A DNA stretch of 64,000 nucleotides from Trebonia kvetii (GCF_007827045.1 NZ_RPFW01000001.1:62001-126000), one strand, 5' to 3'; counted from the first letter of the stretch, positions 33,423 to 42,741 are shown. Notes: generated from the letters alone by a model not told the origin. A program made the numbers and translations.

Positions 33423-34358
33423 TCAGCGGCGGCTCAGCCTGACGCGCGGATCGATGACCGTGTAGGCGATGTCGACGAGGAAGTTCATGACGACCATGAA
33501 CACGGCGGCGATCAGCACGGTCCCGGTGATCATCGGGATGTCGAGCGTGCCGATGGCGTTGTAGGCGAGCCGCCCGACGCCCGGCAGGCCGAACACCGAC
33601 TCGATGATCAGCACGCCGCCGAGGAAGTAACCCAGGTCCATGCCGAGCATGGTGATCACCGGGGTCAGCACGTGCCGCAGCGCGTGCCGGAACAGGATCG
33701 TCCGCTCCGGCATGCCCTTGAGCCGCGCGAACTCGATGTACGGCGAGCGGAGCACGCCGAGCATCGTGGTGCGGACCATCCGCGAGTACCACGCCGCGCC
33801 GCCGATGCCGAGCGTGAAGCTCGGCAGGATCAGGTACCAGATCAGCGGCGAGCCGGTGCCGCTCATCGGGAACAGCGACAGCTTGTATCCGAGGTAGTAC
33901 AGCAGCATCAGGCCCAGCCAGAACGGCGGCGCGGACAGCCCGACGAGCGCGCCCAGCGTGGCCGTCCTGTCCGCGACCGACCTGGGCCGGTAGGCGGCGG
34001 CGATGCCGACGGGGACGCCGATCACGATCTCCACCACGACACCGCCGACCGCGAGCGCCAGCGTGTACGGCAGGGCGTGCCAGATCTGGCCGGCCACCGA
34101 CTGGTTCTGCAGCGCGAACGAGGTGCCCAGGTTGCCGTGGGCCAGGCGGCCCAGGTAGGAGACGTACTGCGACCACACCGACTCGTCGAGGCCGAGCTGC
34201 TGGCGGATCGAGGCGACCGCCTGCGGGCTGGCGTTCGGGCCCGCGACCAGCCGGGCCGGGTCGCCGGGAACGATGTAGGCGAGCAGGAAGGCCAGCGTCA
34301 CCACGCCGAAGATCACGACGATCATCTGCGCCATGCGGCGCAGCACCCATGCGGTCAT
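33423..34358 (-). CDS. ABC transporter permease, DppB/OppB type
   Basis: 311 residues with the N-terminal signature FGVVTLAFLLAYIVPGDPAR, six membrane helices, and the EAA loop region EFARLKGMPERTILFRHALR that contacts the ATPase. Ends VIDPRVRLSRR. Type-5 peptide/nickel/oligosaccharide importer subunit. It overlaps the DppC-type gene by 4 bp; the five importer genes run SBP, ATPase, ATPase, permease, permease. Confidence 0.95.
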   Translation of the reverse strand: MTAWVLRRMAQMIVVIFGVVTLAFLLAYIVPGDPARLVAGPNASPQAVASIRQQLGLDESVWSQYVSYLGRLAHGNLGTSFALQNQSVAGQIWHALPYTLALAVGGVVVEIVIGVPVGIAAAYRPRSVADRTATLGALVGLSAPPFWLGLMLLYYLGYKLSLFPMSGTGSPLIWYLILPSFTLGIGGAAWYSRMVRTTMLGVLRSPYIEFARLKGMPERTILFRHALRHVLTPVITMLGMDLGYFLGGVLIIESVFGLPGVGRLAYNAIGTLDIPMITGTVLIAAVFMVVMNFLVDIAYTVIDPRVRLSRR

Positions 34359-35296
34359 CGGCCCCCTTCCGAGGTCGCCGGGTCGAGCAGGTCGGTGAGC
34401 CAGTCTCCCGCCAGGTTGAACGCGAGGACGGTCACGATGAGCGCGATGCCCGGCGCGATCAGCAGCCAGGGGGCGGCCTGGAAGTACTCCTGGCCCTGGG
34501 AGATCATCTGCCCCCAGGACGCTTGCGGCAGCGGCACCCCGATGCCCAGGTAGGACAGCGAGGCCTCGATGAGGATTGAGGACGCGACGCCGAGCGTCGA
34601 GTAGACGATGATCGCGGGCACCAGGTGCGGCAGGATGTGCCGCCGCAGGATCGCAGCGTGCCCGATGCCGAGCGTCTTCGCCGCCGTGACGAACTCGCGT
34701 TCCTTGAGCGACAGCACCAGGCTGCGCACGATCCGGGCCAGGTAGGTCCAGTAGCCGAAGGCGATGACCAGCATCACGTTCCTGGTGGAGGGGCCGGTGA
34801 TCGCGATGAGCGCGACGCAGAACAGCAGGATCGGGAAGGAGAGCACCACGTCGGTGATCCGCATCAAGATGGAGTCGACCAGACCGCCCGCGTAGCCGGC
34901 GATCCCGCCGACGAGCACGCCGATCACCGACGCCAGGCCGGTGGCGACCACGCCGACAAGCAGTGACACCCGGGCGCCGAAGATCATCCGGGACAGGACG
35001 TCGCGGCCGTTCGGGTCGGTGCCGAGCAGGAACTCATGGCCGGGCGCGACCGGCGCGCCGTTGGCGGCGAGCCCGTCGGAGTAGGCTTTGAGCGGGTCGT
35101 AGGGGGCGAGCAGCGGCGCGAAGACCGCGACGAGCGCGAGCACGATCACCGCGAGCACCGCGATCAGCGCGACCGGGTCCCTGCGCAGGCTGGTCAGCGC
35201 GCGCCGGGCGAGGCCCGGTTCGGTCACCGCGGTCGGCTCCGCCGCGACGGTGCCGGGAGCGGACGAGGGCAGCGCCTCACTGGGCGGGGCGGTCAC
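34355..35296 (-). CDS. ABC transporter permease, DppC/OppC type
   Basis: 313 residues. Soluble N-terminal tail, then LLAPYDPLKAYSDGL and the diagnostic FLLGTDPNGRDVLSRMIFGA, then the EFVTAAKTLGIGHAAILRRH EAA loop. Overlaps both neighbours by 4 bp. Partner of the DppB-type permease in one membrane channel. Confidence 0.95.
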   Translation of the reverse strand: MTAPPSEALPSSAPGTVAAEPTAVTEPGLARRALTSLRRDPVALIAVLAVIVLALVAVFAPLLAPYDPLKAYSDGLAANGAPVAPGHEFLLGTDPNGRDVLSRMIFGARVSLLVGVVATGLASVIGVLVGGIAGYAGGLVDSILMRITDVVLSFPILLFCVALIAITGPSTRNVMLVIAFGYWTYLARIVRSLVLSLKEREFVTAAKTLGIGHAAILRRHILPHLVPAIIVYSTLGVASSILIEASLSYLGIGVPLPQASWGQMISQGQEYFQAAPWLLIAPGIALIVTVLAFNLAGDWLTDLLDPATSEGGR

Positions 35297-36345
35297 GGGG
35301 TCACCTCCGGCGCGGACACGGGAGACAGGTCCGCCAGATCGCCGGCCCGCGAATCGGCGTCAGGGACGACGTGGCAGGCGGCGAGCTGGCCGGAGGCCTT
35401 GCGCACCAGCGGCGGCCGGTGCGTGCGGCAGATGTCGATGGTCAGCGGGCAGCGGGGGTGGAAGGCGCAGCCGGACGGCGGGTTCGCCGGGCTCGGCGGC
35501 TCGCCGCCGAGCGCCTCGGCGCGGGGGCTGCCGAGGTTCGCCACGTCGGGCACGGCGGCCATCAGCGCACGCGTGTAGGGGTGGCTCGGCCGGGAGAACA
35601 CCTCATCCCTGGTGCCGTACTCCACCAGGCGGCCGACATACATGATCGCGATATTGTCGGCCATGAACCGGAGCGTGGACAGGTCGTGCGAGATGAACAG
35701 GTAGCTCACCCCGGCGTCCGCCTGGATGTCCTTGAGCAGGTTGAGCACCTGGGCGCGGATCGACACGTCGAGCGCGGCGACCGCCTCGTCGCAGACGATC
35801 ACCTCGGGGTTGACCGCGAGCGCCCGGGCGATCGACACCCGCTGCCGCTGACCGCCGGACAGCTGGCCCGGGTAGCGGCCCGCCAGCGCGGCCGGCAGGT
35901 TGACACGGGACAGCAGCGTCTCCACCTCGGCCTTGCGCCGCGCTCGCGGCACGCCGCGGACGATGAGGCCCTCGCCGATCGCGTCGCCCGCGGTCAGCTT
36001 GGGGTCGAGGGAGTCGAACGGGTCCTGGTAGACCATCTGCATCCGCCGCCGGTAGGCGCGCAGCTCCTGGCCGCTCAGCCGGGCGGTCTCCGCGCCTGCC
36101 AGCCGGATCGAGCCGCCCGTCGGCCGGTTGATGCGGACCAGGGTGCGGGCCACGGTGGACTTGCCCGAGCCGGACTCGCCCGCCAGGCCGAGGGTCTCGC
36201 CTGGCGCGATGGTGAACGAGACGCCATCCACCGCCTTCACGAGCTGGCTGCCGAACAGGCCGCGGCGCATCGGGAAGTGCACCTTCAGGTCGCGGACGTC
36301 GACGATCGGTGCGGTGACTTGGTGCGTGGTCTGCTGCGTTGTCAT
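35293..36345 (-). CDS. ABC transporter ATP-binding protein, DppF/OppF type
   Basis: 350 residues from ATG 36345, which overlaps the upstream DppD-type stop (ATGA). Walker A is GESGSGKSTVAR, signature LSGGQRQRVSIARAL, Walker B VIVCDEAVAALDVS, and the C-terminal oligopeptide extension has the Cys cluster GCAFHPRCPLTIDICR. The Cys cluster is typical of the peptide/nickel subfamily and may bind an Fe-S cluster. Confidence 0.95.
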   Translation of the reverse strand: MTTQQTTHQVTAPIVDVRDLKVHFPMRRGLFGSQLVKAVDGVSFTIAPGETLGLAGESGSGKSTVARTLVRINRPTGGSIRLAGAETARLSGQELRAYRRRMQMVYQDPFDSLDPKLTAGDAIGEGLIVRGVPRARRKAEVETLLSRVNLPAALAGRYPGQLSGGQRQRVSIARALAVNPEVIVCDEAVAALDVSIRAQVLNLLKDIQADAGVSYLFISHDLSTLRFMADNIAIMYVGRLVEYGTRDEVFSRPSHPYTRALMAAVPDVANLGSPRAEALGGEPPSPANPPSGCAFHPRCPLTIDICRTHRPPLVRKASGQLAACHVVPDADSRAGDLADLSPVSAPEVTP

Positions 36346-37346
36346 GCGGCGTTCCAGGTCTCGTCGCCGACGGCGTGACACGCGGCGTGCCTGACGGAGC
36401 CGCCAACCGTTCCGTGGCTGGTTATCTCGATCAGCGGCGGATCGGCCTGCAGGCAGACCGGCCGCGCCACCGGACAGCGGGGGGCGAAGGCGCAGCCGGC
36501 GGCGGCCGCACCGCCGTGCGGCGGGCTGCCGGGGATGGACGGGAGGCGCTCGGGAACCTCGCCGGCCAGCGACGGCAGCGAGGCGAGCAGCGCCTTGGCG
36601 TAGGGGTGCGCGGGCGCGGTGATCACCTCGGCGGCCGGGCCTGACTCGACGATCCGCCCGGCGTACATGACGAGCAGCCGGTCGCAGAAGGTGCCGACGA
36701 CGCCGAGGTCGTGGCTGATCAGCAGTACCGCGCTGCCGTGCTCCGCGGTCATCCGCTCGAGCAGGCCGAGAACCTGCGCCTGGACCGTGACGTCAAGCGC
36801 GGTGGTCGGCTCGTCCGCGATGAGCAGCCGCGGGTCGCAGCTGATCGCGATGGCGAGCGCGACCCGCTGCCGCATGCCGCCGGACAGCACCGCGGGGAAG
36901 CGGCGCATGGTCCGCTCGGGGTCGGGGATGCCGACGGAACGCAGCAGTTCGATGGCCTTGGCCTTCGCCTCGGCGCGGCCCACGCCCCGGTGGAAGCGGA
37001 GCATCTCGGTGATCTGCGTGCCGATGCGGACCAGCGGGTTGAGGCTGGACAGCGGGTCCTGAGTGATCATCGCGAGCTTGGTGCCGCGCCAGCCGGTCGG
37101 CGCGGCCTTGGGGTCGATTTCGGCCCCGTCGAAGAGCACGGTGCCCTCGGTGACCCGGCCCGGCTTCGGTATCAGCCGCATGATCGCCCGGGCGGTCAGC
37201 GACTTGCCCGAGCCGGACTCGCCGACCAGGCCGACCCGCTCGCCTGGCCTGATCGCGAGTGAGACGTCCCGGACCACCTCACCGGTGCCCTCCCTGGCGG
37301 GGAAGGCAACGGTGAGGTGTTCCACGGTGAGAACGTCAGCCACCAA
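36342..37346 (-). CDS. ABC transporter ATP-binding protein, DppD/OppD type
   Basis: 334 residues. Walker A GESGSGKSLTARAIM, signature LSGGMRQRVALAIAI, Walker B LLIADEPTTALDVTVQ, and the C-terminal GCAFAPRCPVARPVC motif. Overlaps the start of the DppF-type gene and, by 11 bp, the end of the substrate-binding-protein gene. Powers uptake of the operon's unknown solute. Confidence 0.95.
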   Translation of the reverse strand: MVADVLTVEHLTVAFPAREGTGEVVRDVSLAIRPGERVGLVGESGSGKSLTARAIMRLIPKPGRVTEGTVLFDGAEIDPKAAPTGWRGTKLAMITQDPLSSLNPLVRIGTQITEMLRFHRGVGRAEAKAKAIELLRSVGIPDPERTMRRFPAVLSGGMRQRVALAIAISCDPRLLIADEPTTALDVTVQAQVLGLLERMTAEHGSAVLLISHDLGVVGTFCDRLLVMYAGRIVESGPAAEVITAPAHPYAKALLASLPSLAGEVPERLPSIPGSPPHGGAAAAGCAFAPRCPVARPVCLQADPPLIEITSHGTVGGSVRHAACHAVGDETWNAA

Positions 37347-39024
37347 GCCCGCCGCTGTTTGAACTGCCGGAGGTGGACTGCTTCAGCCAGTAGTAGTCCA
37401 TCTCCCAGTCCCAGATCGGGTTGGCGAAGAAGCCGCCGACGGACGCGCCGCTGACCGAGGTCGTCGTGCCGAAGTACAGCGGGATGACCGGGTTGTCCGC
37501 GAGCAGTTCCTTGTCGGCCTTCACGTAGTCGGCCGCGGCGTTGGCCGGGTCGGCCAGGCCGGCGTTGACGTCCGCGTCCGCCTGCTTGTTGCAGTAGAAC
37601 GAGTAGTTCTGGCCGCCGGGGATCGCCGCCGCGCAGGAGGTCAGCGCCTGGAAGAAGTCGCTGGCGTCCGGGTAGTCGGCGACCCAGAAGGTCAGCGTCA
37701 TCGGCGCCTTGCCCGGGGTGCCCGCCAGGGTGAAGAAGGTGCTCTGCTGCAGCGGCTGCACCTTGACGGTGATGCCGATGGCGGCGAGTTGCTGCTGGAT
37801 GGCCGGGTCCAGGTTGGTCCACGGCTGGGTGTTCCAGCTGTACAGCGTGGTGGTGAAGCCGTGCGGGTAACCCGCCTGAGCGAGCAGCTGCTTGGCCTTG
37901 GCCACGTTCAGCGGGTTGACCAGGTTCTCGTTGGTGTACCCGGTGACGCCCGGCGGGATGAAGCCGGTCGCCGGGCTGCCCTGGCCGTTGACCAGCTTGA
38001 GCAGGAAGTTCCTGTCGATGGCGTACGAGACGGCCTCGCGGACCTTCGGGTTGTCGAACGGCTTGACCTTGGTGTTCAGCGTGAGGAAGTACGTGTCGAG
38101 CGACTGGCGGTGGTTGATCTGGCTGGCCAGCGACTTGTTGTTGATCACGCTGAGGTAGTCGGAGTTGGGCAGCGGGTCGCCCATCAGGTCGATCTGGCCC
38201 TTCTCCAGTTCGAGCAGCTGAACCTCGGACGTAACGCCGAGCTTCTCGTTGACACCGTCGACGTACGGCAGGCCCTTGTTCCAGTAGTGCGGGTTGGCCT
38301 TGAGCACGATCGACTGGCCGGAGTTGTAGCTGACGAGCTCGAACGGGCCGGAGCCGAGCGGGTGCTGCGCCTGCTGCGCGCCGCTGCCCGCCGGGATCAC
38401 CGACGCGTGGGGCATGGCGAGCACGTAGGTGAAGGCGGCGTCAGACTGGGTGAGCGTGATCTGCAGCGTGTACTTGCCCGTCGCCTTGATGCCGGAGACG
38501 CTGCCCACCGGGTTCTTGGCGAAGTCCTGGCAGCCGGCGACGGCGTTCCAGAATCCGACCACCGGGGACTTGGTCGCCGGGTCGCAGATGCGGGAGAAGG
38601 TGTAGACGAAGTCGGCCGCGGTGACCGGCTTGCCGTTGTCGAACGTCATCCCCTGGCGGATGGCGATCGTGTAGACCTTGCCCTCGCCGGAGACGACAGG
38701 CATGCTCGCGGCTGCCTCCGGCTGGATTTGCGTGGTCGCAGCCTTGTAGTCGTAGAGCCTGTCGAACATCATCTGCATGTTGTCCCAGCAGGTGGCGTCG
38801 TAGCAGACCTGCGGGTCGAACGTGTCAGGGTCGGACTGGAACGCGACCTGCATCGTTCCGCCGTGCGCGGGCGCGCCCGCGCTTGCGGCGGCGCTCGCGG
38901 TTGACGATGCGGTCGAGCTAGCGGGCTGGCTAGAGGGGGAAGAACTGCACGCGGCTGCGGCCAGCGCGACGATGGCGGCCGGAACCGCCAACCGAATGCT
39001 CTTCGGGATCGAATGCAACGGCAC
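37336..39024 (-). CDS. ABC transporter substrate-binding lipoprotein (SBP family 5)
   Basis: 562 residues. Signal peptide and lipobox LAAAACSSS place the mature protein on the outer face of the membrane. Family-5 features: VQVAFQSDPDTFDPQVCYD-like opening, KNPVGSVSGIKATGKYTLQI, GSGPFELVSYNSGQS, SYAIDRNFLLKLVNGQG and TTLYSWNTQPWTN. GTG 39024 is listed; TTG 39018 has better spacing to AGGGAG and could be the true start. The GTCGATTGTCGAC operator lies 17-30 bp upstream. Binds a peptide, glycan fragment or similar compound; which one is unknown. Confidence 0.93.
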   Translation of the reverse strand: MPLHSIPKSIRLAVPAAIVALAAAACSSSPSSQPASSTASSTASAAASAGAPAHGGTMQVAFQSDPDTFDPQVCYDATCWDNMQMMFDRLYDYKAATTQIQPEAAASMPVVSGEGKVYTIAIRQGMTFDNGKPVTAADFVYTFSRICDPATKSPVVGFWNAVAGCQDFAKNPVGSVSGIKATGKYTLQITLTQSDAAFTYVLAMPHASVIPAGSGAQQAQHPLGSGPFELVSYNSGQSIVLKANPHYWNKGLPYVDGVNEKLGVTSEVQLLELEKGQIDLMGDPLPNSDYLSVINNKSLASQINHRQSLDTYFLTLNTKVKPFDNPKVREAVSYAIDRNFLLKLVNGQGSPATGFIPPGVTGYTNENLVNPLNVAKAKQLLAQAGYPHGFTTTLYSWNTQPWTNLDPAIQQQLAAIGITVKVQPLQQSTFFTLAGTPGKAPMTLTFWVADYPDASDFFQALTSCAAAIPGGQNYSFYCNKQADADVNAGLADPANAAADYVKADKELLADNPVIPLYFGTTTSVSGASVGGFFANPIWDWEMDYYWLKQSTSGSSNSGGLGG

Positions 39025-39041
39025 TCCCTAGGCTTGCAACA

Positions 39042-39082
39042 GTCGATTGTCGACCGTCGACCATCGACCTTCAGCAATCGAC
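39042..39082. promoter_or_regulatory. 13-bp palindromic operator, site 2, with extra half-sites (importer promoter)
   Basis: GTCGATTGTCGAC at 39042-39054 is followed by GTCGAC (39056-39061), ATCGAC (39063-39068) and AATCGAC (39076-39082), a cluster suggesting cooperative binding. It begins 17 bp before the substrate-binding-protein start. Confidence 0.75.
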
Positions 39083-39157
39083 CGTACGCCCGTTAGGGAA
39101 ACGCGTCTATGTCTGAATATTTACGGATTGGTAAACTTGAGTCAGCTTTGGTGGCTT

Positions 39158-40192
39158 TTAGTAGCCGCGCGATGACTGGTAGAGATTTCGCAGCGACTGG
39201 CCGGCCTGGAACCGCTTCAGGTTGTCCAGGAAGAGGTCCGTCAGGCGCTCGTTCTCGGTGGCCACCGTGCTCGCCGAGTGCGGCGAGACGAGGACGTTGT
39301 CCATCCCCCACAGCGGCGAGTCGGCCGGCAGTGGCTCTTTGGTGAACACGTCGAGGCACGCTCCCCCGAGCCTGCCATTCGCCAGGGCGTCTATCAGCGC
39401 GTCCTGGTCCACCACCTGTCCGCGCGCGATGTTGACCAGCACCGCGTGCGGCGGCAGCCTGTCGAGCTGGGCGCGGCCGATGAGCCCCTCGGTCTCCGGG
39501 GTGAGCGGGCAGCAGAGGATCAGGATGTCGGTGTCGGTCAGCGCGGCGTCGAGCTCGTCGCGGTAGATGAGACGGCTGAGGCCTGGCACGTCGTAGCGGC
39601 CGCCGTCCCTGCCGAGCCCGGTCACCGCCACGCCGAGGGCCGCGAACGTCGCGACCACCTGGCGTCCCATGCCGCCGAGGCCGACGACGAGCGCCCGCTG
39701 ACCGGCGAGCTGCCTGGTGGTGTACCGCTCCCAGTGCCTGGCCTGCTGCCGCTGGCGCAGTTCAGGTATGCCCTTCGTGAAGTACAGCGCGCCGGTCAGC
39801 GCGAACTCGGCGAGCGGCACGGAGTGGATGCCGCCGGCTGTGGTCACCGTGAGGCCGGACTTGTCGAGCCCGGTGCGCTGCATGAACCCCCCGATGCCCG
39901 CGCTCGTGGCCTGGATCCAGCGCAGCCCTTTACTGTGGTTGGCCATTTCCGCGGGATCGAGCCAGTCGAAGTCGAAGAAGACGTCCGCCCGCGCGGTCAG
40001 CTCCCGCCAGCGCGCCACGTCGTTGGGGCTCAGGTTCCGAGCCGGGCCCGTGTGGTCGCACTGGTACCTGGGCGCCGGCAGCAGTCCCGGCTCGTACACC
40101 ACGCTTGCGGCCGGCCGAGCGGCGCGGATGCGGTCGACGAGCTCGGGCTCCAGGTAGGAGCCGATGACGATGGTGAGGTTGTTGTCGGTCAT
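39158..40192 (-). CDS. D-isomer-specific 2-hydroxyacid dehydrogenase family protein
   Basis: 344 residues. Cofactor motif VVGLGGMGRQVVATFAALG (about 168-186). Catalytic Arg in VNIARGQVVDQDALIDAL, acidic residue region VFTKEPLPADSPLW, and catalytic His in LVSPHSASTVATENERLTDL. Uses NAD(P)H to interconvert a 2-oxoacid and D-2-hydroxyacid. It lies 7 bp downstream of a Gfo/Idh gene whose promoter carries operator site 3, so the two probably act in sequence on the imported compound. Confidence 0.92.
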   Translation of the reverse strand: MTDNNLTIVIGSYLEPELVDRIRAARPAASVVYEPGLLPAPRYQCDHTGPARNLSPNDVARWRELTARADVFFDFDWLDPAEMANHSKGLRWIQATSAGIGGFMQRTGLDKSGLTVTTAGGIHSVPLAEFALTGALYFTKGIPELRQRQQARHWERYTTRQLAGQRALVVGLGGMGRQVVATFAALGVAVTGLGRDGGRYDVPGLSRLIYRDELDAALTDTDILILCCPLTPETEGLIGRAQLDRLPPHAVLVNIARGQVVDQDALIDALANGRLGGACLDVFTKEPLPADSPLWGMDNVLVSPHSASTVATENERLTDLFLDNLKRFQAGQSLRNLYQSSRGY

Positions 40193-40199
40193 CGTCGCG

Positions 40200-41237
40200 C
40201 TACCGTTCCTCGTTGGCTGGCCTGGCCAGTGCCTGCAGTTGTTCGAGGGTCCGGGCGGCGGGCAGCGAGAACTCGCTCGCGGTGTGCTCGGGCGCGGCCT
40301 CGCCGCGCAGCACCGCGTGGATGTGCCTGATGGCCGCGGTGAATGAGCGCTCGTCCGTCGTGGGCCGCTCGGTGACCGGGTCGGCCTTGGGCCGCAGCAG
40401 GGTGAGCGTGTCGGCGGGACCCGGGTGGAAGGGGTTGGTCAGCTGAAGCCGTCCCTGGGTGCCGAGAACGCTGCTCGCGGTGTCGTAGCTGCGCTTGAAG
40501 CCGGAGGTGAGCAGCAGCCGGCGGCTGCGGCCGAAGCCGACGATGGCGGCCGCGTCGACCTCCACCTCGCCCTCGGTGACGCCCGTGCAGGCCGCGACGC
40601 GCACCTCTTGGGGATCCGTCGCGGTGATGCCTGCCGCCTGGGCCAGCGGCGCGCAGAACAGCTCATACGCCAGCCGGATGGGGTAGCAGCCCACGTCGGC
40701 CAGCGCGCCGCCGCCGAGTGCGGCGTCGAGCCTGATGTTCGTCGTGCTCGACAGCAGGAAGTGGAACGCGCTGATGACCTCGGCGGGCTCGCCGATCGCG
40801 CCGTCTGCCAGCAGCGCGACCAGGCGCCGGTGCTGTGCCTGGAAGGGGAATACGAACGCCTCCCAGAGCGGCCTCGCCGCGGTCGCCGCGACGTCGAGGA
40901 CCGCCCTGGTCCGCGCCGAGCCGACGCACAGCGGCTTCTCGCACAGCACGGCCTTGCCCGCCCGCAGCGCGCGCATCGTCCACTCGGCGTGCGGCGCGTT
41001 GGGCAGCGCCACATAGACGGCATCGACATCAGGCGACTCGATCAGGGCCGCGTAATCGGCGACGCCGCGGTCGACGCCATTCGCCGCAGCGTAGGCCTCG
41101 GCCCGGCCCTTGTCCCTGCTGGCCACGAGTGCGGCCCTGCCACCGCCCGCCTCGCGAAGGCCGGGCAGGAACTGGGCGCGCGCGATGTTCGCGGTGCCCA
41201 CGATGCCCCATCTGACCTGCGTCGCCGTGTCTGTCAC
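40200..41237 (-). CDS. Gfo/Idh/MocA family NAD(P)-dependent oxidoreductase
   Basis: 345 residues. Cofactor loop WGIVGTANIARAQFLPGL, hallmark AVLCEKPLCVGSARTR with the EKP Lys, then YPIRLAYELF in the C-terminal domain, as in glucose-fructose-oxidoreductase-like members. First gene of a two-gene unit with the 2-hydroxyacid dehydrogenase; operator site 3 is 29-42 bp upstream. Substrate class probably a sugar or cyclitol derivative. Confidence 0.92.
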   Translation of the reverse strand: MTDTATQVRWGIVGTANIARAQFLPGLREAGGGRAALVASRDKGRAEAYAAANGVDRGVADYAALIESPDVDAVYVALPNAPHAEWTMRALRAGKAVLCEKPLCVGSARTRAVLDVAATAARPLWEAFVFPFQAQHRRLVALLADGAIGEPAEVISAFHFLLSSTTNIRLDAALGGGALADVGCYPIRLAYELFCAPLAQAAGITATDPQEVRVAACTGVTEGEVEVDAAAIVGFGRSRRLLLTSGFKRSYDTASSVLGTQGRLQLTNPFHPGPADTLTLLRPKADPVTERPTTDERSFTAAIRHIHAVLRGEAAPEHTASEFSLPAARTLEQLQALARPANEER

Positions 41238-41266
41238 GCCGCTGACTCCTCAAATCGCCCGGAACG

Positions 41267-41279
41267 GTCGATTGTCGAC
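41267..41279. promoter_or_regulatory. 13-bp palindromic operator, site 3 (Gfo/Idh promoter)
   Basis: GTCGATTGTCGAC, identical to sites at 29008 and 39042, is 29-42 bp upstream of the Gfo/Idh start at 41237. Its conserved position argues for one shared regulator. Confidence 0.75.
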
Positions 41280-41337
41280 TTTAGCGGTCCGCGCCTCGCT
41301 TGGCACCAGTCGGCACAGCATTGCGCGCGGCGTCCCG

Positions 41338-42063
41338 CTACCGGGCGGCGATGAAGACGAATTCCTTGCCAGGACGGTCGGGCGCGTCGCGGATCTCCTC
41401 GACGGTGAACCCGGCGGCGGCGAGCGACTCTGTCACGGCCGCCTTGGGCCTGAAGCGGAGTGTCGACTCCGAGGTCAGCACCGCGCCGTCGGACGCGAAC
41501 ACGTAGGTGGCGCGGAAGGTGACGAACTCGCCGGTCACGCCGGTGACCTCGTGCCAGCCCTCGACGCCGCCGACGCCCGGGATGTCCGTCTTGACGTAGG
41601 AGTGCGCGCGGTCCCACTCCCGCCACGCCCGGCGGTCCGGGTCGCGCGTCTCGAAGACCAGCCTGCCACCTTCCCGCAGGACGCGATGCGCGGCGTCGAG
41701 GACGGCGGCCCAGTCGGTATCGGTGAGAAAGACCTGGGCGACGTTGCCGGTCATCGTGACCAGGTCTGTCCTCAGTTCCGCGGGCAGCGCCGCGGTGGTC
41801 CCGTGAATCCACCGGACCCGGTCGGCGAACGGCTTGCCGCGCGCGATCTCCAGTGAGGCGAGCGCCGGGTCGAGTCCGGTCACGGCATGGCCGCGGCCGG
41901 CCAGCAGGCAGGCGAGCACGCCGGTGCCGCAGCCGATGTCGAGCACGTCGCATGCGCCGAATTCCGCCGCCATCGCCGCGTAGACGTCCAGGTCCTGGCG
42001 GTCCGGGTCGAGCGGGTCGTAGAGCATCGCGAGGCGCGGGTGTTCGAAGTGCGCATCGGCCAC
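41338..42063 (-). CDS. Class I SAM-dependent methyltransferase
   Basis: 241 residues from GTG 42063; upstream in-frame sequence to 42213 looks non-homologous. Motif I is CDVLDIGCGTGVLACLLAGR, with the acidic residue after in VTGLDPALAS. Further motifs are LVTMTGNVAQVFL and HRVLREGGRLVFETRD. Unlike the operon to its right it has no operator motif. Substrate unknown. Confidence 0.88.
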   Translation of the reverse strand: MADAHFEHPRLAMLYDPLDPDRQDLDVYAAMAAEFGACDVLDIGCGTGVLACLLAGRGHAVTGLDPALASLEIARGKPFADRVRWIHGTTAALPAELRTDLVTMTGNVAQVFLTDTDWAAVLDAAHRVLREGGRLVFETRDPDRRAWREWDRAHSYVKTDIPGVGGVEGWHEVTGVTGEFVTFRATYVFASDGAVLTSESTLRFRPKAAVTESLAAAGFTVEEIRDAPDRPGKEFVFIAAR

Positions 42064-42192
42064 GCAGCCCGACGCTACCCGCGTTCCGCCGTCCGGTCGA
42101 TGGGATTTCCCACGGCTGACCGACCGCGGGCCGGCGTCTGACCGGCGGGGATCGCGGCGTGGCCGCGGAAGACAACGGGGCGACGGGTTTCT

Positions 42193-42741
42193 ATGCTCGT
42201 CCTCATGGCGCACAAAAAAGGGGTGCTATCGGTCGTCGTGTCGGGAGCCGCGCCCGCGTCTGACGTGGGCTCGCTGATCGGGCAGGCGGTGGAGCGCGGC
42301 TGGACGGTGCAGGTGATCGCCACGCCGTCGGCGCTCGCGTTCTTCGACGCGGCGGAGATCGAGGCGGCGACCGGGTCGGCGGTACGCAGCACGCACCGCT
42401 CCCCCGGCGAGCCGAGGTCCCGGGTGCCCGACGCGATCATCGTCGCGCCGGCCACGTTCAACCTGCTCAATCAGTGGGCTCTCGGCATCGCCGACTCCTA
42501 CGCGCTCGCCGTGCTCGCCGAGCAGACGGGGATGGCGATCCCCACCGTCGTGCTGCCCGCCGTGAGCGCGCCGCTCGCGTCCCGGCCGCAGTTCGCGCGG
42601 TCGGTGAAGGCGCTGCGCGCCGAGGGCGTTTCCGTGCTGCTCGGGCCCGGCGGCACCGGGCCGGTCGGCGCGGACGATGACGGCTTCCCGTGGCAGCTCG
42701 CGCTCGACGAGGCGTTCTCGATGACGGGCTTCGGCGGCTGA
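42193..42741 (+). CDS. Flavoprotein of the HFCD (Dfp/phosphopantothenoylcysteine-decarboxylase-like) family
   Basis: 182 residues from ATG 42193 (ATG 42205 possible). The flavodoxin-like opening LSVVVSGAAPASDVGSLIGQ and WTVQVIATPSALAFF is followed by the FMN-site region AIIVAPATFNLLNQWALGIA. There is a C-terminal PVGADDDGFPWQLALDEA. It lacks the C-terminal synthetase domain of CoaBC, so it is a free-standing flavin decarboxylase-like protein. A 15-bp repeat array begins at its stop codon. Confidence 0.85.
   Translation: MLVLMAHKKGVLSVVVSGAAPASDVGSLIGQAVERGWTVQVIATPSALAFFDAAEIEAATGSAVRSTHRSPGEPRSRVPDAIIVAPATFNLLNQWALGIADSYALAVLAEQTGMAIPTVVLPAVSAPLASRPQFARSVKALRAEGVSVLLGPGGTGPVGADDDGFPWQLALDEAFSMTGFGG

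Noticed and set aside
32685..34553. 622-codon plus-strand frame opposite the Gfo/Idh and permease genes
   Set aside because: Shadow frame; both minus-strand genes have clear family motifs.
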